Shown: positions 26,608 through 35,278 of the stretch, one piece after another
Layout of the letters: each line of letters begins with the position of its first letter
Position numbering within the stretch: position 1 is the stretch's first letter
Source: Kiritimatiellia bacterium
Lineage (GTDB): Bacteria; Verrucomicrobiota; Kiritimatiellia; RFP12; UBA1067
Length of the DNA stretch: 64,000 bases
Direction: 5' to 3'
Assembly: GCA_016296065.1 (NCBI GenBank)
Contig: JAEDKA010000001.1
Span: 199,716-263,715, forward strand
Program-made: the position numbers and the translations under genes
The notes under the pieces: model-generated
What the model was told of the DNA's origin: nothing
The model's input: only the letters and a program-made list of their open reading frames with translations
Database searches by the model: none

Positions 26608-27765
26608 ATGAAGGCCAAGACGTTCATAGACCAGGTGGAGGTGATCGTCCGCTCCGGAAAGGGCGGCGACGGATCGATGTCGTTCCGCCGCGAGGCACTC
26701 GTCGAGTTCGGCGGGCCGGACGGAGGAGATGGCGGACGCGGAGGGGACGTCGTCTTCAAGGCGTCCGACCACATCAACTCGCTCCTTTCGCTATACTACG
26801 ACCCGAAGTGCTTCGCGCAGGACGGCGGCCCCGGGCAGGGGCAGAAGATGTACGGCAAGCGCGGCAAGGACCTCGTCGTGCCCGTTCCGCTGGGCACCGA
26901 GGTATACGACGTAGACACGGGGCTTCTCGTGGCGGACATCGTTGAGCCGGGCCAGACGGCGATCGTCGCGAAGGGCGGCGCGGGAGGCTTCGGTAACGTC
27001 CACTTCAAGTCGTCCGTCAACCAGGCGCCGACGGAGCACACTCCCGGCGGAGCCGCCGAGGAGCGCAGGCTAAGGCTCGAGCTCAAGACGATTGCGGACG
27101 CGGGGCTTCTCGGCTTCCCGAACGCCGGCAAGAGCTCGCTTCTCTCCTGTGTTTCCTCTGCAACGCCAAAGATCGCGAGCTATCCCTTTACGACACTGAA
27201 CCCCATTGTCGGCACGATAGTCTATCCCGACTACGCGAAGATAAGGATGGCCGACGTGCCCGGAATCATCGAGGGCGCGGCGAAGGGCGTGGGGCTGGGG
27301 CTTGCGTTCCTCAGGCACCTCGAGCGCTCGAAGGTGCTCATATACGTCATCGACATGGCGGGCACGGACAACCGCGAGCCGTGGAAAGACTACGAGGTCC
27401 TCAAGAAGGAGATCGACGAGTATTCGGTTGAGCTCGCGGAGCGTCCGTACCTCGTTGTCGCCAACAAGCTCGACGTAGAGTGCGCGAAGGAGAACCTCGA
27501 GCGCTTCGTGAAGGAGACGGGCGTCACGCCTATATGCGTTTCGTGCGAGACGCGCGAGGGCGTTGATGCGTTCCTCGATGAGCTAAGGAAGCTCGTCAAC
27601 CCGGTGGTGAAGTTCCACCATACGCACGAAGTCGCTCCGGACATCTCTGAGATGCCCGACACGACGGGCGAGGAGATTCCCGAGGAGGCGCTCAAGTTCG
27701 CGACGTTCCTCAAGTTCGACGCGCCGAAGGCGAAGAGCCATCCGTCGCGCGGCAACATACATTGA
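26608..27765 (+). CDS. obg: ribosome-associated GTPase Obg
   Basis: 385 aa. The Gly-rich Obg fold at about 1-165 (SGKGGDGSMSFRREA, GGDGGRGGDVVF, KGGAGGFGN), then a G domain with GFPNAGKSSLL, switch TTLNPIVG, DVPGIIEGA and NKLD. It stops shortly after the G domain with a short tail rather than an OCT domain. Acts in late 50S assembly and stress signalling. Located directly after trpS on the same strand and followed by a GGGGACTGTCCCC palindrome. Confidence 0.96.
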   Translation: MKAKTFIDQVEVIVRSGKGGDGSMSFRREALVEFGGPDGGDGGRGGDVVFKASDHINSLLSLYYDPKCFAQDGGPGQGQKMYGKRGKDLVVPVPLGTEVYDVDTGLLVADIVEPGQTAIVAKGGAGGFGNVHFKSSVNQAPTEHTPGGAAEERRLRLELKTIADAGLLGFPNAGKSSLLSCVSSATPKIASYPFTTLNPIVGTIVYPDYAKIRMADVPGIIEGAAKGVGLGLAFLRHLERSKVLIYVIDMAGTDNREPWKDYEVLKKEIDEYSVELAERPYLVVANKLDVECAKENLERFVKETGVTPICVSCETREGVDAFLDELRKLVNPVVKFHHTHEVAPDISEMPDTTGEEIPEEALKFATFLKFDAPKAKSHPSRGNIH

Positions 27766-27771
27766 TTCATT

Positions 27772-27784
27772 GGGGACTGTCCCC
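27772..27784. repeat. REP-like palindrome GGGGAC-T-GTCCCC
   Basis: Perfect 6-bp arms around a single T in the 43-nt gap between obg and the first SPFH gene. This sequence type recurs as dispersed extragenic palindromes in many bacterial genomes and is often linked to REP-associated transposases. No T-run follows. Confidence 0.6.
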
Positions 27785-27808
27785 TGTTGTTTCTGCAAAG
27801 GAGAGACG

Positions 27809-29278
27809 ATGAAGGCAATAGCAGCAGCTGTTCCAGTTGTGTTTGTCGCGTTTGCGGCGTGGATATGGTGGGGGTGGCGCATCGAGCCCGAGAACGGGCA
27901 GATCGCCGTCCTCATGAAGAAGACCGGCAAGGACCTCCCGCCCGAGGCGATCCTCTCGCCAGGGCCCGAGTACAAGGGAATACAGGCGGAGGTGCTGCCT
28001 GAAGGCCGCTACTTCCGCAATCCGTGGACGTGGGAGTGGCGGTATTTCCGCGCGATGGACATTCCTGCAGGGAAGTTCGGCGTTCTCGTAAGGAAGTTCG
28101 GCAAGGACCTTCCCGCAGGCGAGATAATCGCCCGCGACGACTCCTTCAAGGGCATCGTCCGCGACGTTCTCGGCACTGGCCGCCACCGCATCAACCCCTT
28201 CGCCTACGACGTCAAGCTCTACGACGACATCACGATCAAGCCAGGCCACGTCGGCGTCGTGACGCGGCTTACGGGGTCCGACATCCTTTCCGACGGCGCG
28301 GACGACGCGACGGGAACCGGATTTCTCGTCGGGGAGGGCGCGAAGGGCGTGACGGACGGAATCCTCAAGGAGGGAACTCACCGCCTCAACCCGTTCCTCT
28401 ACTCCGTCTCGATCGTGAACGTGCAGAGCCAGCGCTTCGAGCTCTCCGGCGCCGACGCGATAACGTTCCTAACCCAGGACGGCTTCACGGTGCAGGCAGA
28501 GGGAACGCTCGAGTTCAACCTGCAGCTCGACAAGGTCGCACTCCTCTCGCACGAGGTCGGCGACATGGATGACATCCTTCAGAAGATCATCCTTCCCTCC
28601 GCGCGCGGATTCTCGCGCATCGAGGGTTCGAAGAAGGTCGCGACCGAATTCATCGTCGGCGAGTCCCGCCAGGCGTTTCAGAATTCGCTCGAGGCGTATT
28701 TGAAGGGTGTCTGCGCGCCGTGGGGCATCTCGCTCAACTCTGTCCTCATCCGCGACATCTTCGCGCCGCAGGAAGTCGCGGCGATCATCCGCGCGAGGGA
28801 GCTCGCCGTCCAGGAGGCGAAGAAGATCGACCAGCAGATCGTCCAGGCGCAGTCGCTCGCCGAGCTCGGCCGCCAGAAGTCGCTCGCCGACCGCAACTCC
28901 AAGGTCGTGGCGGCGGAGACCGAGCGCATCCAGAGCAAGATCGCCGCGGAGCAGACGAGGGCCGAGGCCACAATCGCAGCGGAGACGAGACTTACGGTTG
29001 CTGCGACGGAGCTCAAGGCGGCGGAAGCCGAGGCCGCGGCTAAGCTTGCCAAGGCCGAGGCCGACCGTAGGGTCGTCGAGGCGAGGACGACCGCCGAAGC
29101 CGAGGTCATGGCGCGTGAAGTCGCGGTCTACTCGGACGAGCGCGACTACCTCAGGGCGAGGCTCTACGAGAAGACGGCGCCGCGCGTGACCGACGTCGTG
29201 ACTGCCGACGATCCGCGCGAAATGATGGGAATCCCTGCCAAAAGCGCCTTCGGCAACGAGAAAGGGGGTGCGAAATGA
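27809..29278 (+). CDS. SPFH/band-7 membrane protein 1, triplicated N-terminal module
   Basis: 489 aa from the ATG with AAAGGAG. One N-terminal TM segment (about 4-20), then three degenerate beta modules of about 60 aa starting near residues 25, 82 and 140. Each has the pattern 'G..AVL..K.GKDLP...I' and 'KGI...VL..GR.....NP'. The SPFH domain proper (about 195-330; RELAVQEAKKIDQ near its end) is followed by an Ala/Glu-rich coiled coil (about 335-465). Flotillin/stomatin-like scaffold; it should sit on the inner membrane and oligomerise. Its stop overlaps the start of a paralogue in ATGA, so the two are made together. Confidence 0.82.
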   Translation: MKAIAAAVPVVFVAFAAWIWWGWRIEPENGQIAVLMKKTGKDLPPEAILSPGPEYKGIQAEVLPEGRYFRNPWTWEWRYFRAMDIPAGKFGVLVRKFGKDLPAGEIIARDDSFKGIVRDVLGTGRHRINPFAYDVKLYDDITIKPGHVGVVTRLTGSDILSDGADDATGTGFLVGEGAKGVTDGILKEGTHRLNPFLYSVSIVNVQSQRFELSGADAITFLTQDGFTVQAEGTLEFNLQLDKVALLSHEVGDMDDILQKIILPSARGFSRIEGSKKVATEFIVGESRQAFQNSLEAYLKGVCAPWGISLNSVLIRDIFAPQEVAAIIRARELAVQEAKKIDQQIVQAQSLAELGRQKSLADRNSKVVAAETERIQSKIAAEQTRAEATIAAETRLTVAATELKAAEAEAAAKLAKAEADRRVVEARTTAEAEVMAREVAVYSDERDYLRARLYEKTAPRVTDVVTADDPREMMGIPAKSAFGNEKGGAK

Positions 29279-31068
29279 ACAACTTCGGAAAGTTTGCGTC
29301 TGCGATCGTCGCGGCGGTCGTATTGCTTGTGCTCGGCGTGTTTGCGTTCGTGTGGATATTCTGCAGGGTCTATGTCGGTCCTGGCGAGATGGCGATCGTC
29401 ACCTCGAAGACCGGCGACGAGCTGCCGCCCGGCGCGATCCTCGCGGAGCCGGGCCAGAAGGGCGTCCAGCGGATCCCGCTTGGTGAGGGACGCCATTTCC
29501 TCGATCCCGTCACGCACGACTGGCGCATCGTCTCGGCGATCACGATTCCGGCTGGCTCAGTCGGCGTAGTCACCTCGAAGAACGGACGTGAGCTCGCGCC
29601 CGGCGAGATCCTTGCGCCGGACCGCGACTCGAAGGGCGTGTGGAAGGATGTCCTGGGTCCGGGCAGGTACCGCCTCAACCCCGAGGGATACGACGTCAAG
29701 GTGATGAGCGCGATAAACATCCCGATCGGCTATGTCGGCGTCGTGACGAGCCAGACCGGAAAGCCGGCTGCGGCGGGCTCTTTCGCCGGACCTGGAGAGA
29801 AGGGCGTGATGGAGAAGGTCCTGCAGCCGGGGCTCTACTACGTGAACCCCCGCGCCTACCAGGTTGACGTCGTCGAGATAGGCATGAACCAGGTCTCCAT
29901 CGTCGGCAAGTCGGGAACTGTCGTCCTCACGAAGGCGCAGAGCCAGAGCGCGAACGGACTCGACGAGCTGCAGCGAATGACGCTTCAGAAGCAGGTGCAG
30001 AAGCGCGCGGAGTACGTGACGCAGAACGCCGACCTCGGAATCGTTGACGAAGATTCCGCCCGCAACAACTTCTCGCTCAATTCGCTCTCCCGTGCGCCGG
30101 CCGCGCGCAAGAGCGCGAGCGGCAACCGGTATCTGTCAACCGTTTCCTCCGCGGTCACCGGTGCCGCCGCGCCGGCGCAGCAGCGCGCGCCCGTCGGGCA
30201 GTCGCAGCTCCCGGCGAACGACTCGGTCGCGTTCGGCATGAACCAGTTCGTGCAGTTCCCGTCGTCCGACGGCTTCGCGATCATGCTCGACATGACGGTG
30301 GAGTTCGAGCTCATGCCCGAGAAGATATCGAAGATCTTCATGCTTTACGGAGACCTCCCCGCGGTCGTCTCGAAGATCATAATGCCGCAGATCCTCTCGA
30401 TCTCGCGAATGAAGGGCTCGGACTACAAGGCCCGCGAGTTCATCGACGGCGAAGGCCGCCAGAAGTTCCAGGAGGAGATGACTGCCGAGCTCGTGCGAGT
30501 TCTCGGCGAAAAGCACATCCTCGTCAGGAACGCGATCGTCCGCCATGTCGAAGTCCCGGAGGAGATCCTCGAGCCGATCCAGTCCGCCGCCGTCGCGAAG
30601 GAGCAGGACCTCACGAACAAGACGCAGCAGGAAACTGAAAAGCGCCGCGCCGAGCTGAACACCGAGATCGCCAAGGTCGACCAGCTCAAGCGCGAGGTAG
30701 AGCAGGAGACTGCGAAGCTCGTCGCGACAGTCGCCGCCGAGATGAAGAAGGACGTCGCCGAGATAAACGCCGAGACGAAGCTCAAGGCGGCGGAGATCGA
30801 CCTCGAGTGCGCGAAGATACAGGCGAAGATCACCGAGACGCGCGGCTCCGCCGAGGTCAAGGCGAAGTTCCTTGTGGAGAACGAGGAGGCGCTTGGCATC
30901 AAGCGGCGTGCCTCGGCGTTCAAGGATCCGTCGCTCTGGGCGGACCTCGTGTTTGCGGACTCGCTAAACCCCGCAGTCAACATCCGCGTGATCCACGCGG
31001 GTGAGGGTACGCTCTGGACGGACCTCAAGGGGGCGTCCCTCGCGGTTCCGGCGGCGAATAAGCAGTAG
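29275..31068 (+). CDS. SPFH/band-7 membrane protein 2, triplicated N-terminal module
   Basis: 597 aa, paralogue of the gene before it and overlapping it by 4 nt. N-terminal TM helix (about 9-31), then three beta modules starting near residues 36, 92 and 150 (AIVTSKTGDELPPGAIL, GVVTSKNGRELAPGEIL, GVVTSQTGKPAAAGSF). A low-complexity Ser/Ala/Gln-rich insert lies about 215-315 before the SPFH core (FVQFPSSDGFAIMLDMTVEFE). A Lys/Glu-rich coiled coil is at about 440-540. Probably forms a hetero-oligomeric membrane ring or scaffold with SPFH protein 1. Biological role unknown. Confidence 0.82.
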   Translation: MNNFGKFASAIVAAVVLLVLGVFAFVWIFCRVYVGPGEMAIVTSKTGDELPPGAILAEPGQKGVQRIPLGEGRHFLDPVTHDWRIVSAITIPAGSVGVVTSKNGRELAPGEILAPDRDSKGVWKDVLGPGRYRLNPEGYDVKVMSAINIPIGYVGVVTSQTGKPAAAGSFAGPGEKGVMEKVLQPGLYYVNPRAYQVDVVEIGMNQVSIVGKSGTVVLTKAQSQSANGLDELQRMTLQKQVQKRAEYVTQNADLGIVDEDSARNNFSLNSLSRAPAARKSASGNRYLSTVSSAVTGAAAPAQQRAPVGQSQLPANDSVAFGMNQFVQFPSSDGFAIMLDMTVEFELMPEKISKIFMLYGDLPAVVSKIIMPQILSISRMKGSDYKAREFIDGEGRQKFQEEMTAELVRVLGEKHILVRNAIVRHVEVPEEILEPIQSAAVAKEQDLTNKTQQETEKRRAELNTEIAKVDQLKREVEQETAKLVATVAAEMKKDVAEINAETKLKAAEIDLECAKIQAKITETRGSAEVKAKFLVENEEALGIKRRASAFKDPSLWADLVFADSLNPAVNIRVIHAGEGTLWTDLKGASLAVPAANKQ

Positions 31069-31138
31069 GGGGCGAGCCTCGCGCACGGCCTTTGTCCATG
31101 ATGGGTTAGTCTGGGCAAAAATTGTTGCGTCCACCCCC

Positions 31139-31167
31139 TTGCGCGACGGCGCAGAAAAGGGTATAAT
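31139..31167 (+). promoter_or_regulatory. rpmE-prfA promoter
   Basis: TTGCGC at 31139-31144, 17-nt spacer, TATAAT at 31162-31167; this is the best classical -35/-10 pair in the window. A small TGCGC/GCGCA hairpin overlaps the -35. Confidence 0.75.
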
Positions 31168-31200
31168 ATGTACTCAATTTTTGAAATAGGAAGATAAACA

Positions 31201-31407
31201 ATGAAGAAAGACATCCATCCGAACTACGGCGACGCCACGATCACCTGCGCGTGCGGCAACGTCATCAAGACCCGCTCCACGAAGAAGGAGATGACGGTCA
31301 ACACGTGCTCGGCGTGCCACCCCTACTTCACCGGTCAGAAGACCATGGTCGACACCGAAGGCCGCGTCGACTCGTTCAAGAAGCGCTACGCGAAGTTCGC
31401 GAAGTAA
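31201..31407 (+). CDS. rpmE: 50S ribosomal protein L31, zinc-binding form
   Basis: 68 aa. The four zinc ligands are at the classical places: C16, C18, C37, C40. The N-terminus MKKDIHPNYG and the central HPYFTGQKTMVDTEGRV are diagnostic. It lies 33 nt after the -10 box and has an AGGAAG site. It is followed after 4 nt by prfA, a common bacterial pairing. Confidence 0.98.
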   Translation: MKKDIHPNYGDATITCACGNVIKTRSTKKEMTVNTCSACHPYFTGQKTMVDTEGRVDSFKKRYAKFAK

Positions 31408-31411
31408 TCTC

Positions 31412-32398
31412 TTGATCGACGAAAAACAGGTTGAAAGCGTTCTGGGTCGCCTACCGTCCGTAGAGGCGGAGATGGGCGACCCGAATGTTTTGTCGGACCG
31501 CAAGCGCTACCGCGCGGCCCTTGACGAGTATTCCTTCCTCAAGAAGCTCGACTACGCCTGGACGGCCTATCAGCTCGAGGAGGCGACGGAGCAGGAGGTC
31601 CTCGCGGCGCTTCTGCCGCCCGACCCGCTCGAGCGGCGCAACGCCGTCATGGAGATCCGCGCCGGAACAGGCGGCGAGGAGGCGGCTCTCTTCGCCGGCG
31701 ACCTGTTCAGGATGTACTCGCGCTACTGCGAGAGCGTCGGCTGGAAGGTCGTCGTGATGCATTCCAACGCGACTTCCCTCGACGGATACAAGGAGATCGT
31801 CTTCACCGTCAAGGGCGAGGGCGCGTACGGGCGCTTCCGCTTCGAGTCGGGCGCGCACCGCGTGCAGCGAGTTCCCGAGACCGAGGCGCAGGGCCGCATC
31901 CACACGTCCGCCGCGACCGTCGTGGTCTTTCCGGAGGCGGACGAGGAGGATGAGCTCGAGATCCCCGAGAAGGACATCAGGATCGACCTCTTCTGCGCCG
32001 GCGGCGCAGGCGGGCAGCACGTCAACAAGACGGAGTCCGCGGTGCGCATGACGCATATTCCGACCGGGCTCGTCGCCGTCTGCCAGGATGAACGCTCGCA
32101 GATAAGGAACCGCGAGAAGTGCCTTGCAACGCTCAAGGCGCGCATTCTCGACTTCCGCCGCCGCGAGGAGGAGGCGAAGCTCGGCGCCGACCGTCTTACG
32201 CTGCGCGGTTCGGGTGACAGGTCGGACAAGATTCGCACCTACAACTTCCCGCAGAACCGCCTCACCGACCACCGCATCGGCCTCACGATCTACTCGCTCG
32301 ACAGAATCGTCGACGGCGATCTCGGGCAGGTGCTCGACGCTCTTCACTCGCATGACGTCGAGGAGCGCATAAAGGTGGCGCTCGAAAAGAAGGGATGA
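31412..32398 (+). CDS. prfA: peptide chain release factor 1, shortened domain 1
   Basis: Releases peptides at UAA/UAG. 328 aa from a TTG start 4 nt after rpmE; the next in-frame ATG is 58 nt later and would cut into conserved sequence. The codon-reading tripeptide is PET at 155-157 (the P-x-T class of RF1, not the SPF of RF2), and GGQ is at 200-202 (GGAGGQHVNKTESAVR). Compared with typical RF1 of about 360 aa, domain 1 is shorter: the segment between the N-terminal helix and LLPPDPLERRN appears to have lost roughly 30 residues. Otherwise complete. Confidence 0.95.
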   Translation: MIDEKQVESVLGRLPSVEAEMGDPNVLSDRKRYRAALDEYSFLKKLDYAWTAYQLEEATEQEVLAALLPPDPLERRNAVMEIRAGTGGEEAALFAGDLFRMYSRYCESVGWKVVVMHSNATSLDGYKEIVFTVKGEGAYGRFRFESGAHRVQRVPETEAQGRIHTSAATVVVFPEADEEDELEIPEKDIRIDLFCAGGAGGQHVNKTESAVRMTHIPTGLVAVCQDERSQIRNREKCLATLKARILDFRRREEEAKLGADRLTLRGSGDRSDKIRTYNFPQNRLTDHRIGLTIYSLDRIVDGDLGQVLDALHSHDVEERIKVALEKKG

Positions 32399-32402
32399 CG
32401 CC

Positions 32403-32873
32403 GTGCTTGCCTCCGTTCAGCACTGGGCCTTCTGGGAGATTTTCACCTCCCGCGTCTTCTGGTGCGGACTCGGCGGATGGATCGTCGCATCGACCGTGAA
32501 GATGGCGATCGCCGCCTGGAAGACGCGCCAGTTTGATTTCGTATACCTCGTCTCGACGGGCGGAATGCCGTCGAGTCACTCCGCCTCCGTGTGCGGGCTC
32601 GCCGCCGGAATCGGCTACACCTACGGCTTCGGCTCGCCGCTGTGCGTCCTTGCCGTCGCGTTTGCGGTCGTCACGATGTTCGACGCGGCGACCGTAAGAA
32701 GGGCGGCGGGCGAACACGCCAAGGTGCTCAATGCGGTAATCCGCGACCTCAAGGAGCTCAAGTTCAAGCCGAAGGAGCGCTTCCGCGAACTCCTCGGCCA
32801 CACCCGCACGGAAGTCGTCTGGGGCATGATCACCGGCATCCTCTGGGCGACTCTTGTCTGCGCCGTGTTCTGA
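32403..32873 (+). CDS. divergent PAP2-family (DUF212) membrane protein
   Basis: 156 aa from a GTG 4 nt after prfA. Four or five hydrophobic segments. The family core GGMPSSHSASVCGLA and MFDAATVRRAAGEHAKVLN matches the YuiD-like divergent PAP2 group, a probable phosphatase fold with the conserved PSSHSA motif. C-terminal LGHTRTEVVWGMITG is also typical. Physiological substrate unknown; a role in lipid phosphate turnover is inference. Confidence 0.9.
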   Translation: MLASVQHWAFWEIFTSRVFWCGLGGWIVASTVKMAIAAWKTRQFDFVYLVSTGGMPSSHSASVCGLAAGIGYTYGFGSPLCVLAVAFAVVTMFDAATVRRAAGEHAKVLNAVIRDLKELKFKPKERFRELLGHTRTEVVWGMITGILWATLVCAVF

Positions 32874-32889
32874 CGCGCCCGTTTTATGG

Positions 32890-32895
32890 TATAAT
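32890..32895 (+). promoter_or_regulatory. extended -10 box of NAD synthase gene, leaderless
   Basis: TTTTATGGTATAAT, 7 nt before the ATG. Confidence 0.8.
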
Positions 32896-32902
32896 TTCCG
32901 CC

Positions 32903-33904
32903 ATGGACAAGAGACTAAAAGAGTATCTGAAGTCGGGCGGAACGCTCGGCAGCCTCGCAGACGCGCCGAAGGGCCGCAGGGCCACGGCGCCTTTTCCGTG
33001 CGACCCCGCGAAGGTCTACGCGAAACAGGTCGACGGACTAGCCCTCAGGCTTTCTCGCATAGGGGTGAAGGACGTCGTCATCGGAATTTCCGGCGGACTC
33101 GACTCCGCTCTGACGCTTCTCGTTGCAGTCGGCGCGTTCAAGCGTCTCGCTCTGCCGGTCTCGGGCATACACGCCTATACGATGCCCGGCTTCGGCACGA
33201 CGTCCCGCACGAAGTCCAACGCCGAACTCCTCTGCGAGGGTCTGCGCGTCAAGGTGGAGACGATTCCGATTGCGAAGTCCGTGCGCCAGCACCTGAAGGA
33301 CATCGGACACGACGGCAAGACGGCCGACGTCACCTACGAGAACGCACAGGCGCGAATGCGCACGATGATCCTCATGGACAAGGCGAACATGCTCGGAGCG
33401 ATCGTGCTCGGCACGGGAGACCTTTCCGAGATCGCGCTCGGATGGTGCACCTACAACGGCGACCACATGTCTATGTTCGGCGTCAACTCGGGTGTGCCCA
33501 AGACGGTTGTGCGCCAGGTCTGCGAATGGTGGGCGAGGAACGCGGGACGCGGCAAGGCCTCGAAGGCGCTCCTCGACATCGTCGCGACGCCCGTGAGCCC
33601 TGAGCTCGTGAAGGGGCAGGTCACGGAAGACAAGCTCGGACCCTACGAGCTGCACGATTTCTTCATCTGGAACTTCTGCCGCAACGGCCTTCGGCGCAAG
33701 GAGCTGTACGACGCCGCGGCGAAGCGCTACGGCGCGAAGTACGGACTTGAGCTTATCGGCAAGACGCTCGACACCTTCCTGTGGCGCATCATCTCACAGG
33801 CCTTCAAGCGCAACTGCGCGCCGGACGGGATTCGCGTCTTCTCGTTCGACTTCTCCAGGGACAGCTGGTGGATTCCGTCCGACATGCCCGTCGGCTGGCT
33901 CTGA
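32903..33904 (+). CDS. nadE: NAD synthase, synthetase domain only
   Basis: Amidates deamido-NAD to NAD using ATP. 333 aa. The ATP-pyrophosphatase loop SGGLDS is at 63-68; AYTMPGFGTTSRTKSNAELL, NAQARMRTMILMDKAN and GTGDLSEIALGWCTYNGDHMS are typical. The sequence corresponds to the C-terminal synthetase half of the long glutamine-dependent enzymes. The nitrilase-type glutaminase half is absent, so it would need ammonia or a separate glutaminase. The ATG is 7 nt behind an extended -10, and the frame upstream of it overlaps the previous gene, so the start is firm. Confidence 0.9.
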   Translation: MDKRLKEYLKSGGTLGSLADAPKGRRATAPFPCDPAKVYAKQVDGLALRLSRIGVKDVVIGISGGLDSALTLLVAVGAFKRLALPVSGIHAYTMPGFGTTSRTKSNAELLCEGLRVKVETIPIAKSVRQHLKDIGHDGKTADVTYENAQARMRTMILMDKANMLGAIVLGTGDLSEIALGWCTYNGDHMSMFGVNSGVPKTVVRQVCEWWARNAGRGKASKALLDIVATPVSPELVKGQVTEDKLGPYELHDFFIWNFCRNGLRRKELYDAAAKRYGAKYGLELIGKTLDTFLWRIISQAFKRNCAPDGIRVFSFDFSRDSWWIPSDMPVGWL

Positions 33905-33925
33905 TACACTTCGCAGGAGAACCGC

Positions 33926-35278
33926 ATGAAGCTTTTCGTCGCAACGCACAACCAGCACAAGATACGCGAGATATCGCAGATACTCCCCGAGTTCGAGATC
34001 GTCGCAGACGATCCAGAGGGCGTCGAGGAGAACGCGCCCGACTTCGCCGGCAACGCGCTCATCAAGGTGCACGCAATCGCCGAGAGGCATCCGGGCGAGT
34101 GGTGCATGGCCGACGACTCTGGGCTCGAGGTGAAGGCCCTTGGCGGCGCGCCGGGCGTGCACAGCGCGCGATACGCTGGAGAGCCATGCAACACGCCGGC
34201 GAACAACGCGCTTCTCCTGAAGAACCTCGAGGGAAAGACCGACCGCCGCGCGCGTTTCACGTGCTGCTGTGCGCTTGTTGATCCGTCGGGGGAAGAACTC
34301 GTAGTTCACGGACACTGCCCCGGGCGTATCGCGGAGAAGGCGTCCGGCAGCGAGGGCTTCGGGTATGATCCGCTTTTCATTCCCGACGGATACGACAAGT
34401 CCTTCGCCGACCTCTCCGCCGACGAGAAGAACGCGATATCGCACAGGGGGCGGGCGCTCGAGAAGGTAAAGGCGGTCATAGGGGACGGAAGCGCGGTAGA
34501 TGATAACCGTGTAGAACATGTAGAACGTGTAGAAGGGAAAGGCGGTTCGCGTTTGCTCGCGTGGCTTAGGCTGTTCCGCGTAGTGAACCTTCCGACGGTG
34601 CCGGGCGATGTTTTCGTGGGCGTGGCGCTCTGGCCGTGCTACGCCGGCTGCTCATGGTCGATTCGCCAGGCCGCCGCCGCTGCCGCCGCGAGCGTGTTCC
34701 TCTACATGTTCGGACTCGTCGACAACGATATCGTCGGCGCGAAGGGCGACAGGGGGCGCCCGATTCCCGACGGCGAGATTTCGCTCGGCGCGGCGCGGCT
34801 TGCGCGCGGCTTCTGCCTTTTTGCCGCGCTCGTCGTCGCCGCGCTTGCGAATCTGCCGCGCTACTGGTGGCCGGTGGCGCTCGCGCTCGCGCTTTCGATC
34901 GTTCTCTACAACCGCACGAAGTGGAGCGCGCTCATGGGCGCGTGCCGTGCGCTCAACGTAGTGTGCGGTGTCGTGGGCGTGTCGCACGTCTACGACATGG
35001 ACGCCGCGCTGATGGCGGGTCCTCTCGCTGTAGTGTCTGGAATCTGGTTCCTTTACATCACTGCCGTGACGTGGTATTCGAGCGGCGAGGAGAGCGATCC
35101 TGCGAAGAAGCGGCGCGTCGGGCTTCTCGTAGGCGGAATCGTCTACCTCCAGCTTGCGGCGCTGATCTGCCTGACGATGAAGGCCGCATCTGTGATGCCG
35201 CTGCTCGTGGCGGGCGCGGTGCTGCTCGTGGTCATGCGCCTGATGAAGCGGGTGCTGCCGCGCGTCAGCGCGTCGTAG
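33926..35278 (+). CDS. RdgB/HAM1 nucleotide pyrophosphatase fused to a UbiA-type prenyltransferase
   Basis: 450 aa. Residues about 1-192 are a complete ITP/XTP pyrophosphatase (ATHNQHKIREI, DDSGLEVKALGGAPGVHSARYAG, SEGFGYDPLF, KNAISHRGRAL). A short linker rich in Val-Glu repeats (about 195-204) is coded by three 9-nt tandem repeats. Residues about 208-450 are a polytopic membrane protein with seven or more hydrophobic segments and a UbiA-like acidic site (LVDNDIVGAKGDRGRPIPDGE; the usual NDxxDxxxD is shortened). The two halves have no obvious shared pathway. The gene is uninterrupted; a read-through of two ancestral genes is the simple explanation. It overlaps convergent rpoN by 14 bp. Confidence 0.85.
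   Translation: MKLFVATHNQHKIREISQILPEFEIVADDPEGVEENAPDFAGNALIKVHAIAERHPGEWCMADDSGLEVKALGGAPGVHSARYAGEPCNTPANNALLLKNLEGKTDRRARFTCCCALVDPSGEELVVHGHCPGRIAEKASGSEGFGYDPLFIPDGYDKSFADLSADEKNAISHRGRALEKVKAVIGDGSAVDDNRVEHVERVEGKGGSRLLAWLRLFRVVNLPTVPGDVFVGVALWPCYAGCSWSIRQAAAAAAASVFLYMFGLVDNDIVGAKGDRGRPIPDGEISLGAARLARGFCLFAALVVAALANLPRYWWPVALALALSIVLYNRTKWSALMGACRALNVVCGVVGVSHVYDMDAALMAGPLAVVSGIWFLYITAVTWYSSGEESDPAKKRRVGLLVGGIVYLQLAALICLTMKAASVMPLLVAGAVLLVVMRLMKRVLPRVSAS
34509..34535 (+). repeat. three 9-nt tandem repeats inside the fusion gene
   Basis: GTGTAGAAC, ATGTAGAAC, GTGTAGAAG in a row. They code for the VEHVERVE-like linker. A similar 9-nt-period triplet occurs at 39722-39748. Confidence 0.8.
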
